Part shown: piece after piece, positions 7,445-17,644 of the stretch | How positions within the stretch are numbered: the stretch's first letter is position 1 | How the letters are laid out: the number at the start of each line of letters is the position of its first letter | NCBI GenBank assembly: GCA_017537245.1 | Contig: JAFYLD010000007.1 | Span: forward strand, 1-58,603 | Length of the DNA stretch: 58,603 nucleotides | Direction of reading: 5' to 3' | Origin: Clostridia bacterium | GTDB lineage: Bacteria > Bacillota > Clostridia > Oscillospirales > Acutalibacteraceae | Notes under the pieces: model-generated | Told to the model about the DNA's origin: nothing | Seen by the model: the letters and a program-made list of their open reading frames with translations, nothing else | Databases searched by the model: none | Program-made: the position numbers and the translations under genes

Positions 7445-9961
7445 TTGAAACTGCTCGCAATTGACGGAAACAGTATAATAAACCGTGCTTTTTACGGCAT
7501 AAAATTGCTATCTACAAAAGACGGCACCTACACTAATGCTGTTTATGGTTTTATAAATATTTTAAACCGCTTGCTCGAAAAAGAAAATCCCGACTGTGTT
7601 GCGGTAGCGTTTGACCTTAAAGCGCCAACCTTCCGCCATAAAATGTACGACGAATATAAAGCCGGTCGGCACGCTATGCCCGATGAACTTCGCGCTCAAT
7701 TCCCCGTACTTAAAGAGTGGCTAAAACTTGCAGGTTATCACTGCATCGAATGCGAAGGCTATGAAGCCGACGATATTTTAGGCACACTTGCTCACAGCGC
7801 AAATATAAGCGGTAACTCTTGCGTGATTGCTACGGGCGACCGCGACTCTTTGCAACTTGTGTCCGACTCTACTAGAGTTCTTTTAACAGTTACTAAAATG
7901 GGTCATCCCGAAATTACCGACTACACAAAAGAAAAACTGTTTGATGATTACGGACTTACCCCTCCCGAGATGATCGAACTAAAATCACTTATGGGCGACT
8001 CTTCTGACAATATTCCCGGTGTTGCAGGTATCGGTCAAAAGACCGCAACCGACCTTATTACAAAATATCATAGCATTGACTATATCTATGAAAACCTCGA
8101 TACTCTTGAAATTAAAGACGGCGTAAGAACAAAACTTGCCGCCGGACGCGATAATGCATTTTTAAGCCGAACACTCGGTACTATTAGCATAGAAGCTCCA
8201 ATAGACCAAAATATCGAGTGCTATAAAATCGCAGACGGCGATAAAAACGCTCTTGCCGCTTTGATGACTCGACTTGAGTTCTTTAAACTAATGGAAAAAA
8301 TGGGCATTACCCCTTGCTCGGTTGCCGACACAAAAGATGAGTGTTGCGACGTTTGCTTTACTGTGGGTACTGCCGCTGAGATTAAAGAAAACGCAGACGT
8401 TTACATTGACGAAAACGGCGCTGCCGCAGTTAGTGGCAATATTGTTTGCCAACTCAACGACATCGAATTATTGCTAGTTTTAGAAAACGAGTTTATAAGC
8501 AAACGCGTATACGATTACAAAAATCTTTACAAACAATATAGCAGCATAAAATCCGTACACTTCGACGCTATGCTAGCGGCGTATTTGTGCAATCCATCTG
8601 CATCTGATTACTCACTCGCAAGACTTCTTGCCGAATATGGCGTGGATGCAAAACTAGATACCGATGACGAGCTACTACTTAACGCCGCTAAATTTTCACT
8701 TTGTTGTAACGCTCTTACAAAGTCACTCGAAGAAAGTGGTCAGTTAGAACTTCTTAACAATATTGAAATTCCACTAGCGCGTGTTCTAGGTAGCATGGAG
8801 CTTGTAGGTTTTCTAGCAGATTTTGACGGACTAGAAGAACACTCAAAACATCTGCAAGAAAGAATTGACGAACTAACGAGTGAAATTTATAGCCTCGCAG
8901 GTCAAGAATTTAACATAAATTCTCCAAAACAACTAGGTCAAGTTTTGTTTGTAGATTTAGGACTTCCTGCAAAAAAGAAAACCAAAAGCGGTTTTAGTAC
9001 AAATGCAGAGGTTTTGGAAGAACTACGCTACGATTTCCCTATTGTTGAACTAATTTTGCAATACAGACAACTTGCAAAACTTAAATCGACCTACTGCGAC
9101 GGTCTGCTTAACTGCAAAGGCGCAGATGGCAGAATTCACTCTACGTTTAACCAAACCGAAGCGCGCACAGGTCGTATTAGTTCGCTTGAACCAAACTTGC
9201 AAAACATTCCGGTAAGAACCGAAGAAGGCAAAGTTTTGCGCAAGTTCTTTATGGCGCGCGAGGGTTACGTACTTTGCGATGCCGACTACAGCCAAATCGA
9301 GCTTCGCGTACTCGCATCTATGGCAAACGACAGCGTAATGATCGACGCGTTTAACAGCAACACCGATATTCACACCGTTACCGCTTCACAGGTATTTAAT
9401 ATTCCGGTTGATATGGTGCTACCTGTTATGCGTAGCCGCGCAAAAGCGGTAAACTTTGGTATAGTTTACGGTATTGGTGCATTCTCGCTCGCAAAAGACA
9501 TTGGCGTCAGTCGAAAAGAAGCCGACACCTATATCAAAAACTACCTTGATACTTACAAAGGTATTGCCGCTTATATGGAAAACACCATAGCTCAAGCAAA
9601 GGCCGACGGATACGTTACAACGTTGTTTGGTCGCCGTCGCTATCTTCCTGAGCTTTCGGCGTCAAACGGTATGCTTCGCGCATTTGGTGAGCGTGTTGCG
9701 CGCAATGCACCTATTCAAGGTACCGCTGCCGATATTATAAAAATTGCGATGATTAAGGTTAGCGACCGCTTAGCGCGTGAGCTTCCAACAGCTAGACTTA
9801 TCTTGCAAGTACACGACGAACTTATTGTCGAATGCGAAGAAAAAGATAAAGACACCGCTTGTCGCATTTTAGAAGAAGAAATGTCAAGCGCCGCAAATAT
9901 GGCGGTAAAACTTACCGTTGACGCCAACAGCGGCAAAAACTGGCTTGAGGCAAAAGGATAA
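7445..9961 (+). CDS. polA: DNA polymerase I
   Basis: The 838-residue protein has the N-terminal 5'-nuclease domain (1-290; 'IATGDRDSLQL', 'GDSSDNIPGV'), a degenerate middle domain without the DEDD proofreading residues (about 300-460), and the family-A polymerase domain. Motif A is 'DYSQIELRV' near 614, motif B 'RAKAVNFGIVYG', motif C 'VHDELIVE'. It should therefore lack 3'-5' proofreading, like Bacillus Pol I. The start is TTG, with AAGGAG 10 bases before it. A four-codon reading frame (ATG at 7437, stop overlapping the TTG) lies between the ribosome binding site and the start. It fills Okazaki gaps and repairs DNA. Confidence 0.96.
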   Translation: MKLLAIDGNSIINRAFYGIKLLSTKDGTYTNAVYGFINILNRLLEKENPDCVAVAFDLKAPTFRHKMYDEYKAGRHAMPDELRAQFPVLKEWLKLAGYHCIECEGYEADDILGTLAHSANISGNSCVIATGDRDSLQLVSDSTRVLLTVTKMGHPEITDYTKEKLFDDYGLTPPEMIELKSLMGDSSDNIPGVAGIGQKTATDLITKYHSIDYIYENLDTLEIKDGVRTKLAAGRDNAFLSRTLGTISIEAPIDQNIECYKIADGDKNALAALMTRLEFFKLMEKMGITPCSVADTKDECCDVCFTVGTAAEIKENADVYIDENGAAAVSGNIVCQLNDIELLLVLENEFISKRVYDYKNLYKQYSSIKSVHFDAMLAAYLCNPSASDYSLARLLAEYGVDAKLDTDDELLLNAAKFSLCCNALTKSLEESGQLELLNNIEIPLARVLGSMELVGFLADFDGLEEHSKHLQERIDELTSEIYSLAGQEFNINSPKQLGQVLFVDLGLPAKKKTKSGFSTNAEVLEELRYDFPIVELILQYRQLAKLKSTYCDGLLNCKGADGRIHSTFNQTEARTGRISSLEPNLQNIPVRTEEGKVLRKFFMAREGYVLCDADYSQIELRVLASMANDSVMIDAFNSNTDIHTVTASQVFNIPVDMVLPVMRSRAKAVNFGIVYGIGAFSLAKDIGVSRKEADTYIKNYLDTYKGIAAYMENTIAQAKADGYVTTLFGRRRYLPELSASNGMLRAFGERVARNAPIQGTAADIIKIAMIKVSDRLARELPTARLILQVHDELIVECEEKDKDTACRILEEEMSSAANMAVKLTVDANSGKNWLEAKG

Positions 9962-10401
9962 TGAACGAAATAACAATAACTACCGCAACACCCGATGACG
10001 TTTTAGATATTGCAAAAATTGAAAAAGCATCTTTTTCGACACCCTGGAGCGAAAACGCTATTCGCGAATCGATGGATGCTAAAACCCACTTTTACGTAGC
10101 GCGTTTAGATAGCCTAGTCATTGGATACATGGGTATTTCGACAATTTGCGGCGAAGGTTACGTAACTAACGTAGCCGTTTTACCAGAATATCGCAGACTA
10201 GGCGCGGGACAAAAAATACTAGAACACGCGATAAACACTTTAAAAGACGAACTAGAGTTCATCTCGCTTGAAGTAAGGGTTTCAAACGCTCCCGCCATTG
10301 CGCTTTATGAAAAATTCGGATTCCAAAACGTTGGTATTAGAAAACGTTTTTACACCCATCCTGATGAGGACGCAATGATAATGACAAAAAATTCATTTTA
10401 A
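9961..10401 (+). CDS. rimI: ribosomal-protein-alanine N-acetyltransferase RimI-like
   Basis: A GNAT-fold acetyltransferase of 146 residues. It shows 'IEKASFSTPWSENAI' near 20 (a RimI signature), the acetyl-CoA loop region 'YRRLGAGQKILEHAI' near 80 (R/Q-x-x-G-x-G/A), and 'NAPAIALYEKFGF' near 110. The start codon overlaps the polA stop by one base. Its location beside tsaD is the classic RimI-TsaD arrangement. Confidence 0.9.
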   Translation: MNEITITTATPDDVLDIAKIEKASFSTPWSENAIRESMDAKTHFYVARLDSLVIGYMGISTICGEGYVTNVAVLPEYRRLGAGQKILEHAINTLKDELEFISLEVRVSNAPAIALYEKFGFQNVGIRKRFYTHPDEDAMIMTKNSF

Positions 10402-10417
10402 TTTAATTGGTGATTAA

Positions 10418-11422
10418 ATGATTATTTTAGCAATAGAATCGTCTTGTGACGAAACGTCGGTAGCAATAACCGACGAACGCAAAATACTTTCAAATATAAT
10501 AGCAACGCAAATAGCCGAGCATAAGCTATACGGCGGCGTAGTGCCCGAAATTGCTTCTCGCCGACACACCGAGGCCATCAGCCAGGTATGTGACGAGGCA
10601 TTAAAACAAGCGGGTATTACATACGGTGATATCGACGCTATTGCGGTCACTTTTGCTCCCGGTCTTATAGGCGCTTTGCTTGTAGGCGTAAACTTTGCAA
10701 AAGGACTAAGCTACGCTCTTGGCGTGCCGCTAATTCCGGTACACCACTTGCGCTCACATATTGCGGCAAACTACATCAACACTCCCGAACTAAAGCCACC
10801 GTTTATGTGCCTTACAGTATCGGGCGGTAATACAATTATTACCGAGGTAGCCGATTACACTAAGTTTAATCCTATTGGCAGAACTACAGACGATGCCGCA
10901 GGCGAATGTTTTGACAAAACGGCTCGCGCATTGGGTCTTTCCTACCCAGGTGGTGTCAACCTTGATAAAATCGCAACAACTGCCGATACACAAAAATATC
11001 CTCTACCTTCTCCTCACACCGAAAACGAATTTGACTTTAGTTTTTCGGGACTTAAAACCGCCGTTGTAAACCTTGTTCACAACAAATCACAAAAAGGTGA
11101 AGAAATTGACGTTCCTGTAATGGCGGCAACAATTAGACAAAAGGTTTGCGATATTCTTATTAAAAAAACAATAGCCGCGGTAGAAAGTCACAACTACAAA
11201 ACGCTTGTAATGGCAGGTGGTGTTTCTGCAAACTCAGAGTTGCGCACTCGCATGCAGGCCGAATGTGACAAGCGTGGAATAAAACTTTATTACCCACCGC
11301 TTAAATACTGTGGTGACAATGCCGCAATGGTTGGTGTGCAAGGCTATTACGAATATCAAAGCGGCAATGTAGCCGACGCCACACTAAACGCAACAGCAAC
11401 TCTCCCAATCAATTATCGATAA
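10418..11422 (+). CDS. tsaD: tRNA N6-adenosine threonylcarbamoyltransferase
   Basis: TsaD completes the t6A modification at A37 of ANN-decoding tRNAs. The 334 residues include the N-terminal 'ILAIESSCDETSVAI' nucleotide-binding strand, 'GGVVPEIASRRH', the metal-binding HxxxH in 'VHHLRSHI' near 110, and 'VSGGNT' near 132. It needs TsaB and TsaE, which are often neighbours but are not present in this window. It lies 16 bases after rimI in the same operon. Confidence 0.96.
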   Translation: MIILAIESSCDETSVAITDERKILSNIIATQIAEHKLYGGVVPEIASRRHTEAISQVCDEALKQAGITYGDIDAIAVTFAPGLIGALLVGVNFAKGLSYALGVPLIPVHHLRSHIAANYINTPELKPPFMCLTVSGGNTIITEVADYTKFNPIGRTTDDAAGECFDKTARALGLSYPGGVNLDKIATTADTQKYPLPSPHTENEFDFSFSGLKTAVVNLVHNKSQKGEEIDVPVMAATIRQKVCDILIKKTIAAVESHNYKTLVMAGGVSANSELRTRMQAECDKRGIKLYYPPLKYCGDNAAMVGVQGYYEYQSGNVADATLNATATLPINYR

Positions 11423-11438
11423 TTTGGAGGTTTTAAAT

Positions 11439-12380
11439 ATGCAAGACAAGAAACTTCTTATAATAGCTAATCCAAAATCCGGTAAAGCTAAGGTTAAAGA
11501 GCTACTTCTTCAAATGGTACAAATATTTTCAAACGATGGATATCTTGTTACCGTTTATCCTACCAAAGCGCGTGGTGACGCCACAGTTTTTGCGTCTGAA
11601 ATCAAAGAAAATGAGTACGACCGCATTGTAGTTTGCGGTGGTGACGGTACTTTAAACGAGGTTATAACCGGCTTTATGCAAAGCGGATTAAAATGTACCA
11701 TAGGCTACGTACCGCTTGGCACTTTGAACGAGTGGTCGTCTAGCCTTAGCATTTCTAGAAACGCTTTAACTGCGGCCAAGGATATTCTTGACGGCGAATA
11801 TACCGAACTTGATATTGGTCAGTTCAACGACAAATTCTTTACATATACTGCATCTTTTGGCGCGTTCACAAAAGCGTCTTACGCCACATCTCAAAAAGTA
11901 AAGAACGTGCTCGGTCAAGCTGCGTATTTCTTATCGGGCATTAAATGTCTTGCTGATATAAAACCCATTCATCTAAAGTTTAAATATGATGACAAAGAAA
12001 TTGAAGATGATTATCTTTTTGGCGCAATTTCAAACTCAATGTCGGTAGGCGGCGTTGTGAAATTTAAAGAAAGCCTTGTTAAACTTAACGACGGTCTATT
12101 TGAGGTTGTTTTAATCAAAAAGCCCCATTCAATTGGAGAGTTTAATTCTATTGTAAATGGAATCTTACGCAAAGATTTAACACATAAGGGTATTGAATTT
12201 TTCCACACAGATAAAATAACCGTAATAGGCGGAGAAAAGGTCGCTTGGACGCTTGACGGCGAGTATGCGGCAGGATGTGACGAAGTAACTATTACTAACG
12301 TTCCATCAGCGTTACATTTAACAATTCCAAACGAAGCTAAACGAGCAAAAAAATCCTCAAAGAAAAAATCTAAGGAGTAA
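11439..12380 (+). CDS. diacylglycerol/lipid kinase family protein (DagK/YegS type)
   Basis: The protein has 313 residues with the DAGK catalytic signature 'VVCGGDGTLNEVI' near 70 and 'GYVPLGTLNEWSSSL' near 98, typical of soluble YegS/DgkB-like lipid kinases. The start is the ATG at 11439, with TTGGAGG placed 8 bases upstream; an earlier in-frame ATG at 11424 lacks this spacing. The C-terminus is very lysine-rich ('KRAKKSSKKKSKE') and may contact the membrane. It precedes mreB by only 8 bases. A role in lipid recycling is likely but the substrate is not determined. Confidence 0.88.
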   Translation: MQDKKLLIIANPKSGKAKVKELLLQMVQIFSNDGYLVTVYPTKARGDATVFASEIKENEYDRIVVCGGDGTLNEVITGFMQSGLKCTIGYVPLGTLNEWSSSLSISRNALTAAKDILDGEYTELDIGQFNDKFFTYTASFGAFTKASYATSQKVKNVLGQAAYFLSGIKCLADIKPIHLKFKYDDKEIEDDYLFGAISNSMSVGGVVKFKESLVKLNDGLFEVVLIKKPHSIGEFNSIVNGILRKDLTHKGIEFFHTDKITVIGGEKVAWTLDGEYAAGCDEVTITNVPSALHLTIPNEAKRAKKSSKKKSKE

Positions 12381-12388
12381 TATAAATT

Positions 12389-13408
12389 ATGTTCACAAGA
12401 GATATCGGTGTAGATTTAGGCACCGCAAACACCTTGGTTTGTATAAAAGGCAAAGGAATTATCATGCGCGAACCTTCGGTCGTAGCGTACGACGTACGTA
12501 ATGATGCCGTTCGTGCAGTAGGTCATGAGGCAAAAGAAATGATCGGCAGAACACCTGGTTCTATCGTGGCAGTTCGTCCGCTTAAAGACGGTGTTATCGC
12601 CGACTTTGACGTTACGACAGCTATGCTTAAACGCTTTGTAAGCGTAGCGCTTAAAGGTTCGTTTTTTTCACGTGTAAGAATGGTAATATGCATTCCAACA
12701 GGTGTTACCGAGGTTGAAAGCCGAGCAGTTTTTGATGCCGCTAAACAAGCAGGCGCTTACGACGTTGACCTAATAGAAGAACCTATGGCAGCAGCAGTTG
12801 GCGCTGGATTACCCGTGCAAGAAGCTACTGGTAACATGATTGTTGATATCGGTGGCGGCACTAGTGAAATCGCCGTTATTTCGCTTGGCGATATCGTTAC
12901 CGCACAATCACTTCGTGTAGCGGGCGACGATCTTGACGAAGCAATCATTAACTACATGCGCAAAAAGCACAATCTTCTTATTGGTGAGCGTACCGCAGAA
13001 CAAATCAAGATAGATATCGGCTCTGCAAAAGAATATGAAAACGAAACTTCTATAGAAATTAAGGGCAGAAACGTAGTTGACGGTCTTCCAAAGAACGTTA
13101 CAATAACTTCGGCCGAAATACGTACTGCCATGCTTGATACAATATATCAGATAATAGATGCTATTCGCTCAACACTTGAAAAGACTCCGCCAGAGCTTGC
13201 TGCAGATATTATTGATAGCGGCATTACTCTAACTGGTGGCACGGCGCTTTTGCGCGGTCTTGCAGAACTTATCGCCGAAGAAACCGGCATGCCTGTAAGC
13301 ATTGCGGCAAATCCGCTTGATTGTGTTGTTTTGGGCGCCAAAAAGCGTCTTGAGGGTGATGAAGGCTTTTCAAACTACACCTTCCGCAGAGGCAAAAGAT
13401 TTAGATAG
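12389..13408 (+). CDS. mreB: rod shape-determining actin-like protein MreB
   Basis: An actin-fold ATPase of 339 residues. The phosphate-1 loop is '[11 protein letters not shown]' at residues 4-14, the phosphate-2 loop is '[15 protein letters not shown]' near 150, and the adenosine loop is '[11 protein letters not shown]' near 285. It polymerises under the membrane and guides lateral wall synthesis together with MreC, MreD and PBP2, which are encoded directly downstream. It forms one operon with them. Confidence 0.97.
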   Translation: MFTRDIGVDLGTANTLVCIKGKGIIMREPSVVAYDVRNDAVRAVGHEAKEMIGRTPGSIVAVRPLKDGVIADFDVTTAMLKRFVSVALKGSFFSRVRMVICIPTGVTEVESRAVFDAAKQAGAYDVDLIEEPMAAAVGAGLPVQEATGNMIVDIGGGTSEIAVISLGDIVTAQSLRVAGDDLDEAIINYMRKKHNLLIGERTAEQIKIDIGSAKEYENETSIEIKGRNVVDGLPKNVTITSAEIRTAMLDTIYQIIDAIRSTLEKTPPELAADIIDSGITLTGGTALLRGLAELIAEETGMPVSIAANPLDCVVLGAKKRLEGDEGFSNYTFRRGKRFR

Positions 13409-13419
13409 GAGAAACAAAA

Positions 13420-14280
13420 ATGCGATTTTTTCTTCGCAGCCGTCAATTCAAAATTATACTAGCAATATTTTGTGTGGTTGTTATCGCTACCCTTTCTTTC
13501 GTAATTGTCGGCAACCACATGTCACCGCAAACCGACCTTGCCAGCACTATATCGACACCGATCAAAAGCTTTTTTGCCGGCATTTCAAATACAGTTAGTG
13601 ATTTTTTTGATAGTTTTAATAGCGGCAACGAATTAAACTTAGAAAATGCTGCACTTAGAGCAGAGATAGATTCCCTGCGTCAAAAAATAGCCGATTACGA
13701 CGAGGCTATTAAGCAAAATGAGTTTTACAAGGATTATCTTGATATTAAGGATGAAAACCCTGATTTTTCTTTTACAGACGCTACTCTTATAGCGCGTGAC
13801 AGCGACGATCCTTATGGTGGATTTACCATCAACAAGGGTTCAACGTCAAACATATCAAAATACGATCCCGTTATTACTAATTCTGGTATAGTTGGCTACG
13901 TAACCGAAGTAGGTCTTACCTCTTCTAAGGTAACTACCATATTAAATCCTGAACTCACTCTCGGCGCTCTAGACAATAGAACTAGCGACTCGGGCGTGGT
14001 GACAGGCTCGCTCCCACTTGCTCAAAAAGGCTACTGCCGCTTTGCAAACCTTTCTCGCTCTTGCACTGTTGCCGTTGGCGATTACGTCGTTACGTCAGGC
14101 GAAGGCATCTTCCCCGAAGGATTATTAATCGGCTCGGTTGATAACATAGGCATTGATGATAGCAACAACTCAATATATGCCGAAATCAAACCTTTTGCCC
14201 AGTTAGATGAAATTCGTTCGGTTATGGTAATTACGTCGTTCGATGGTCAAGGCGGAATAAACGTTGAGGGTGGTAAATAG
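13420..14280 (+). CDS. mreC: rod shape-determining protein MreC
   Basis: The 286 residues show an N-terminal membrane helix (about 10-28), a coiled coil (about 68-105), and the C-terminal twin beta-barrel domain with 'ARDSDDPYGGFTINKGS' and 'GIVGYVTEV'. MreC bridges cytosolic MreB with PBP2 outside the membrane. It is preceded by AGGAG and lies 11 bases after mreB. Confidence 0.95.
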   Translation: MRFFLRSRQFKIILAIFCVVVIATLSFVIVGNHMSPQTDLASTISTPIKSFFAGISNTVSDFFDSFNSGNELNLENAALRAEIDSLRQKIADYDEAIKQNEFYKDYLDIKDENPDFSFTDATLIARDSDDPYGGFTINKGSTSNISKYDPVITNSGIVGYVTEVGLTSSKVTTILNPELTLGALDNRTSDSGVVTGSLPLAQKGYCRFANLSRSCTVAVGDYVVTSGEGIFPEGLLIGSVDNIGIDDSNNSIYAEIKPFAQLDEIRSVMVITSFDGQGGINVEGGK

Positions 14281-14284
14281 CCTT

Positions 14285-14797
14285 ATGACGAACCGAAAAA
14301 CTATCTTTATACTTAGACTTATCAACGCGCTTTTTTTCATCGTTTTGTTTTATATTCAATATAACGGCGTATTTTCAGTCAAGATAGGAACAATAAATCC
14401 TATGTTGACACTTTCACTTCTTGTTGCTGTGTGTATGTTCAGTTCCGAATTAACGGCAGCAATCTCGGGATTATTGCTAGGTATATTCGTTGACTCGGTT
14501 GCTTCAACACCACCCGGATTTAACGCTATTATATTTATGATAATAGGTGTTGCGGCATCACTTATAGTTAAGCACTTATTTAACAACAACGTATGGGCAG
14601 GTGCAGCTCTCTGCGCATTATGCGCCGCTTTCTATTATTTGTTACGTTGGTTATTCTGCATTGCTTTTTCAACAAGCCTTACAGATAATCTTACGTATAT
14701 TATGGAAACAATACTTCCATCCATTTTATATACCGCTGTTTTTGCAATTCCATTTTACTTTATTGAAAAAAAGTTATATAACAAGTTTTACAAATAA
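14285..14797 (+). CDS. mreD: rod shape-determining protein MreD
   Basis: A polytopic membrane protein of 170 residues with about five hydrophobic helices and the family segment 'GLLLGIFVDSVASTPPGFNAIIFM'. The ATG at 14285 is preferred over a TTG seven codons earlier that lies inside mreC. Its position between mreC and the PBP2 gene is diagnostic. Confidence 0.92.
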   Translation: MTNRKTIFILRLINALFFIVLFYIQYNGVFSVKIGTINPMLTLSLLVAVCMFSSELTAAISGLLLGIFVDSVASTPPGFNAIIFMIIGVAASLIVKHLFNNNVWAGAALCALCAAFYYLLRWLFCIAFSTSLTDNLTYIMETILPSILYTAVFAIPFYFIEKKLYNKFYK

Positions 14798-14833
14798 TAT
14801 ATTAAAAATCTAAACTAGTGAGGTGATTTTAAA

Positions 14834-16819
14834 ATGCCGTTTACAAGAAAACATCAAGCAAAACTTACAGTTTTATCTATTTTGTTGGCTCTTGTTATCG
14901 CAGTATATTCGGTTAGAATATACAACGTACAAATTATAAACGCAGATAAATATTCTTCTAACGCGTTGGGTAGTTCATCGACTCGCACGGCCGTTTTAAA
15001 AGCGCCTCGCGGCGAAATCCTTGATAGTTACGGCAGACAAATTGCCGCAAATCGTGACGGATATAACGTAGTTTTTAACAAAGCATACGTAAAAGATAAT
15101 ATCAACGATATTATTTTGCAGCTTGTTAATTTATTGGATGAAAACGATATCGAGCATAAGGACAGGCTACCTCTAGAATATACTTCGCCTTACAACTTCA
15201 AAGAGGGCGAATCCACCAAAAAACTTATAAAAACACTTGAACTTGCAAATTACGCTACCGCCGCTAACTGTTTTTCACGTCTTATAGAGAGATATGAACT
15301 AGAAAAATACGATATAGACGAGCAACGCAAAATTGCAGGCGTACGTTATAGCATGGAAATAGAAGATTTCTCTATTTCGTACCCATATACTTTTGCCGAA
15401 GATATACCGACCGAGCTTATGCGTAAAATTTTGGAATCAAACTTTATGCTAGACGGCGTGTCGGTTGAGATAGTACCTTTCCGCGATTATCCTGACACTT
15501 CTTTGGCGGTCAACCTAATTGGTACCGTTGGTCCAATTTACGAAGAAGACTGGGCCGAGGGAGAAAATTACAAAGACCGCGGCTACTCTTATGACGATAA
15601 GGTTGGTAAAAGCGGTATTGAATACTGGGCAGAAGAATATCTTCGCGGCACCGATGGCGAAATCACCTATTATCTTGATGCTGACGGAAACATTATTGAA
15701 AAACGCATTACAAAAGAACCCGTTGCTGGCAAGACCGTTATGCTAACGCTTGACGCAAAAATGCAGCGCACCGTACAAGACGCTCTTGCAACAACTGTTC
15801 GCACACTACAAAGCGAGGGCGGTACTGTAACTGCGGGCTCTGCCGTTGTTATTGATATAAATACAGGCGGCGTAATCACGGCCGCAAACTATCCGACATA
15901 CGATACGGCTAATTTTTCTGAAAACTATGAACAACTTTTAGCCGACCCGTCAAAGCCGCTTACCGACAGAGCCTTTCAAGGTGTTTATCCAATAGGTTCT
16001 ACCATTAAACCTATCGTTGCGGCAGCGGCGCTCGAAAATAATCTATACGACACTAGCGAAACAATCTTTTGTGCTAAAACCTACAACTATTTTGAAGACT
16101 ATAAACCAAGCTGTATGCACTATCATAAACACATGGGACTTACAGCCGCTCTTTCAAAAAGTTGCAACTACTTCTTCTTTGAACTAGGTCGTAGAATCGG
16201 CTCGGTTACTATGACCGATTACTTTAAACAATTTGGTCTTGGTGTAAAAACCGGTGTTGAAGTCGACGATAGCGCCGGTATATTGGTTGAGCCTACCAGT
16301 AATGGTATGGGCGGTGACACGTTGCAGATAGCAATAGGTCAAATGAACGCCTTCACCCCACTTCAAATGGCAAATTACGTTGCCACCTTTGCAAACGGCG
16401 GCACACACTATAAGGCAACCCTTATAGATAAAATCATATCGTACGATATGACCAAAACCTACGATACATGTGAACCACAGGTTTTAAACACAATCTCTTT
16501 AAAAGAAAGCACAATATCATCAATTAAATCGGGTATGTTATCGGTTACAGTCGACGGTACTGGTCAAGCGGCTCTAGGTGATTACCCTATAAAACTTGGT
16601 GGTAAAACTGGTACGGCTCAGGTAAACGGCAAAGCCGACCACTCTACGTTTATACTATTTGCGCCTTACGATAATCCCGAAATTGCCATATCGGTAGTTT
16701 TGGAGCACGGTTCATCAAGTTACGCCGCAGGTAGTCTTGTAAGAGAGATTCTCGACGCGTATTTCTTTGGTTCTGAAATTGACACCGAAGACATTCCGCC
16801 ATTTACTGTTTTAAAATGA
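14834..16819 (+). CDS. mrdA: penicillin-binding protein 2 (elongasome transpeptidase)
   Basis: A class B PBP of 661 residues. It has one N-terminal membrane anchor (about 10-30), the dimerisation domain starting 'KAPRGEILDSYGRQIA' near 55, and the transpeptidase domain. The active-site motifs are intact: SxxK as 'GSTIKP' with Ser389, SxN as 'SKSCN' near 440, and KTG at about 591-593 in 'GGKTGTAQV'. It cross-links lateral wall peptidoglycan with the Mre complex. The usual glycosyltransferase partner RodA is not in this window. Confidence 0.94.
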   Translation: MPFTRKHQAKLTVLSILLALVIAVYSVRIYNVQIINADKYSSNALGSSSTRTAVLKAPRGEILDSYGRQIAANRDGYNVVFNKAYVKDNINDIILQLVNLLDENDIEHKDRLPLEYTSPYNFKEGESTKKLIKTLELANYATAANCFSRLIERYELEKYDIDEQRKIAGVRYSMEIEDFSISYPYTFAEDIPTELMRKILESNFMLDGVSVEIVPFRDYPDTSLAVNLIGTVGPIYEEDWAEGENYKDRGYSYDDKVGKSGIEYWAEEYLRGTDGEITYYLDADGNIIEKRITKEPVAGKTVMLTLDAKMQRTVQDALATTVRTLQSEGGTVTAGSAVVIDINTGGVITAANYPTYDTANFSENYEQLLADPSKPLTDRAFQGVYPIGSTIKPIVAAAALENNLYDTSETIFCAKTYNYFEDYKPSCMHYHKHMGLTAALSKSCNYFFFELGRRIGSVTMTDYFKQFGLGVKTGVEVDDSAGILVEPTSNGMGGDTLQIAIGQMNAFTPLQMANYVATFANGGTHYKATLIDKIISYDMTKTYDTCEPQVLNTISLKESTISSIKSGMLSVTVDGTGQAALGDYPIKLGGKTGTAQVNGKADHSTFILFAPYDNPEIAISVVLEHGSSSYAAGSLVREILDAYFFGSEIDTEDIPPFTVLK

Positions 16820-16838
16820 TTTTAGGCGCTATTATTAA

Positions 16839-16867
16839 TTGACATAAAATACCTTTTATGATAAAAT
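16839..16867 (+). promoter_or_regulatory. sigma-A promoter ahead of the minD-like gene
   Basis: TTGACA (16839-16844), 17 nt and TAAAAT (16862-16867), followed after about 30 nt by AGGTGA and the ATG. This gives the minD-mgsA-hisS-aspS group an independent start. Confidence 0.75.
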
Positions 16868-16897
16868 GTTTTGAATAAAGGCAGGTGAACGCACAAA

Positions 16898-17629
16898 ATG
16901 GGTATATGTTTAGCTACAACGTCTGGCAAAGGCGGCACCGGTAAATCCACCGTTTCGTGCGGTTTATCAATCGCTTTTTCAAAAATGGGCAAACGTGTTT
17001 TGCTGGTAGATATGGACGAGGGGTTGCGTTGTCTTGACCTGCTTTTAGGCGTCGACCACAAGGTTGTGTTCGACCTTTCTGACGTGCTAGGCGGCGCTCC
17101 AATATCAAACGCTACCTACACCCTACCTCAAAACCAATTAATTAGCGTTGTCCCCGCTCCCAGCGAGGTTGGAAATATTAGCGCCGACGCATTAAGCGCT
17201 TTTGCTAAAAAGGTTAAGGAAGTTTTCGACGTTGTAATTTTTGACTTCCCTGCGGGATTAGACTTTTCTTTGTATTCGTCAATCGGTAAAGATACGCAGT
17301 TTTTAACTATCTGCAATCCTGATCCCGTATCGGTGCGTGATGCCGCTGCAGTTTGCGCGCGTTTACCGCAAACCGAACGCGATGCTCGACTTATAATCAA
17401 TCGCTTTGATGCAGAATATATAAAGAAAAAAATATATAATAATATAGACGATATAATAGATATATCGGGTTTTAGACTGCTAGGACTCGTACCGCAAAGC
17501 AGCGAACTAATGTTACTTAGTGTAACGCATAGCGTACACAAAAAATCAAAAGCATTTAAAGCTCTTTTCCGTATCGCAAAAAGACTTTGCGGTGAATCGG
17601 TTAAGTTGCCTAAAATAAAAAAGATTTAA
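16898..17629 (+). CDS. minD: MinD-like ParA-family ATPase
   Basis: A 243-residue deviant-Walker ATPase: 'GKGGTGKST' at residues 10-18, switch I region 'DMDEGLRCLDLLLG' near 40, and 'VIFDFPAGLD' near 110. The C-terminus 'AFKALFRIAKRLCG' can form an amphipathic membrane-targeting helix like that of MinD. In related Clostridia this block usually contains minC, minD, minE and rodA between PBP2 and mgsA. Here only the minD-like gene remains, so division-site selection by a standard Min system cannot be concluded from this locus. Confidence 0.82.
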   Translation: MGICLATTSGKGGTGKSTVSCGLSIAFSKMGKRVLLVDMDEGLRCLDLLLGVDHKVVFDLSDVLGGAPISNATYTLPQNQLISVVPAPSEVGNISADALSAFAKKVKEVFDVVIFDFPAGLDFSLYSSIGKDTQFLTICNPDPVSVRDAAAVCARLPQTERDARLIINRFDAEYIKKKIYNNIDDIIDISGFRLLGLVPQSSELMLLSVTHSVHKKSKAFKALFRIAKRLCGESVKLPKIKKI

Positions 17630-17644
17630 CAAGGGGGATTTAAA

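Noticed and set aside
9050-9373. Minus-strand frame inside polA
   Set aside because: It lies opposite the highly conserved polymerase motifs and has no ribosome binding site.
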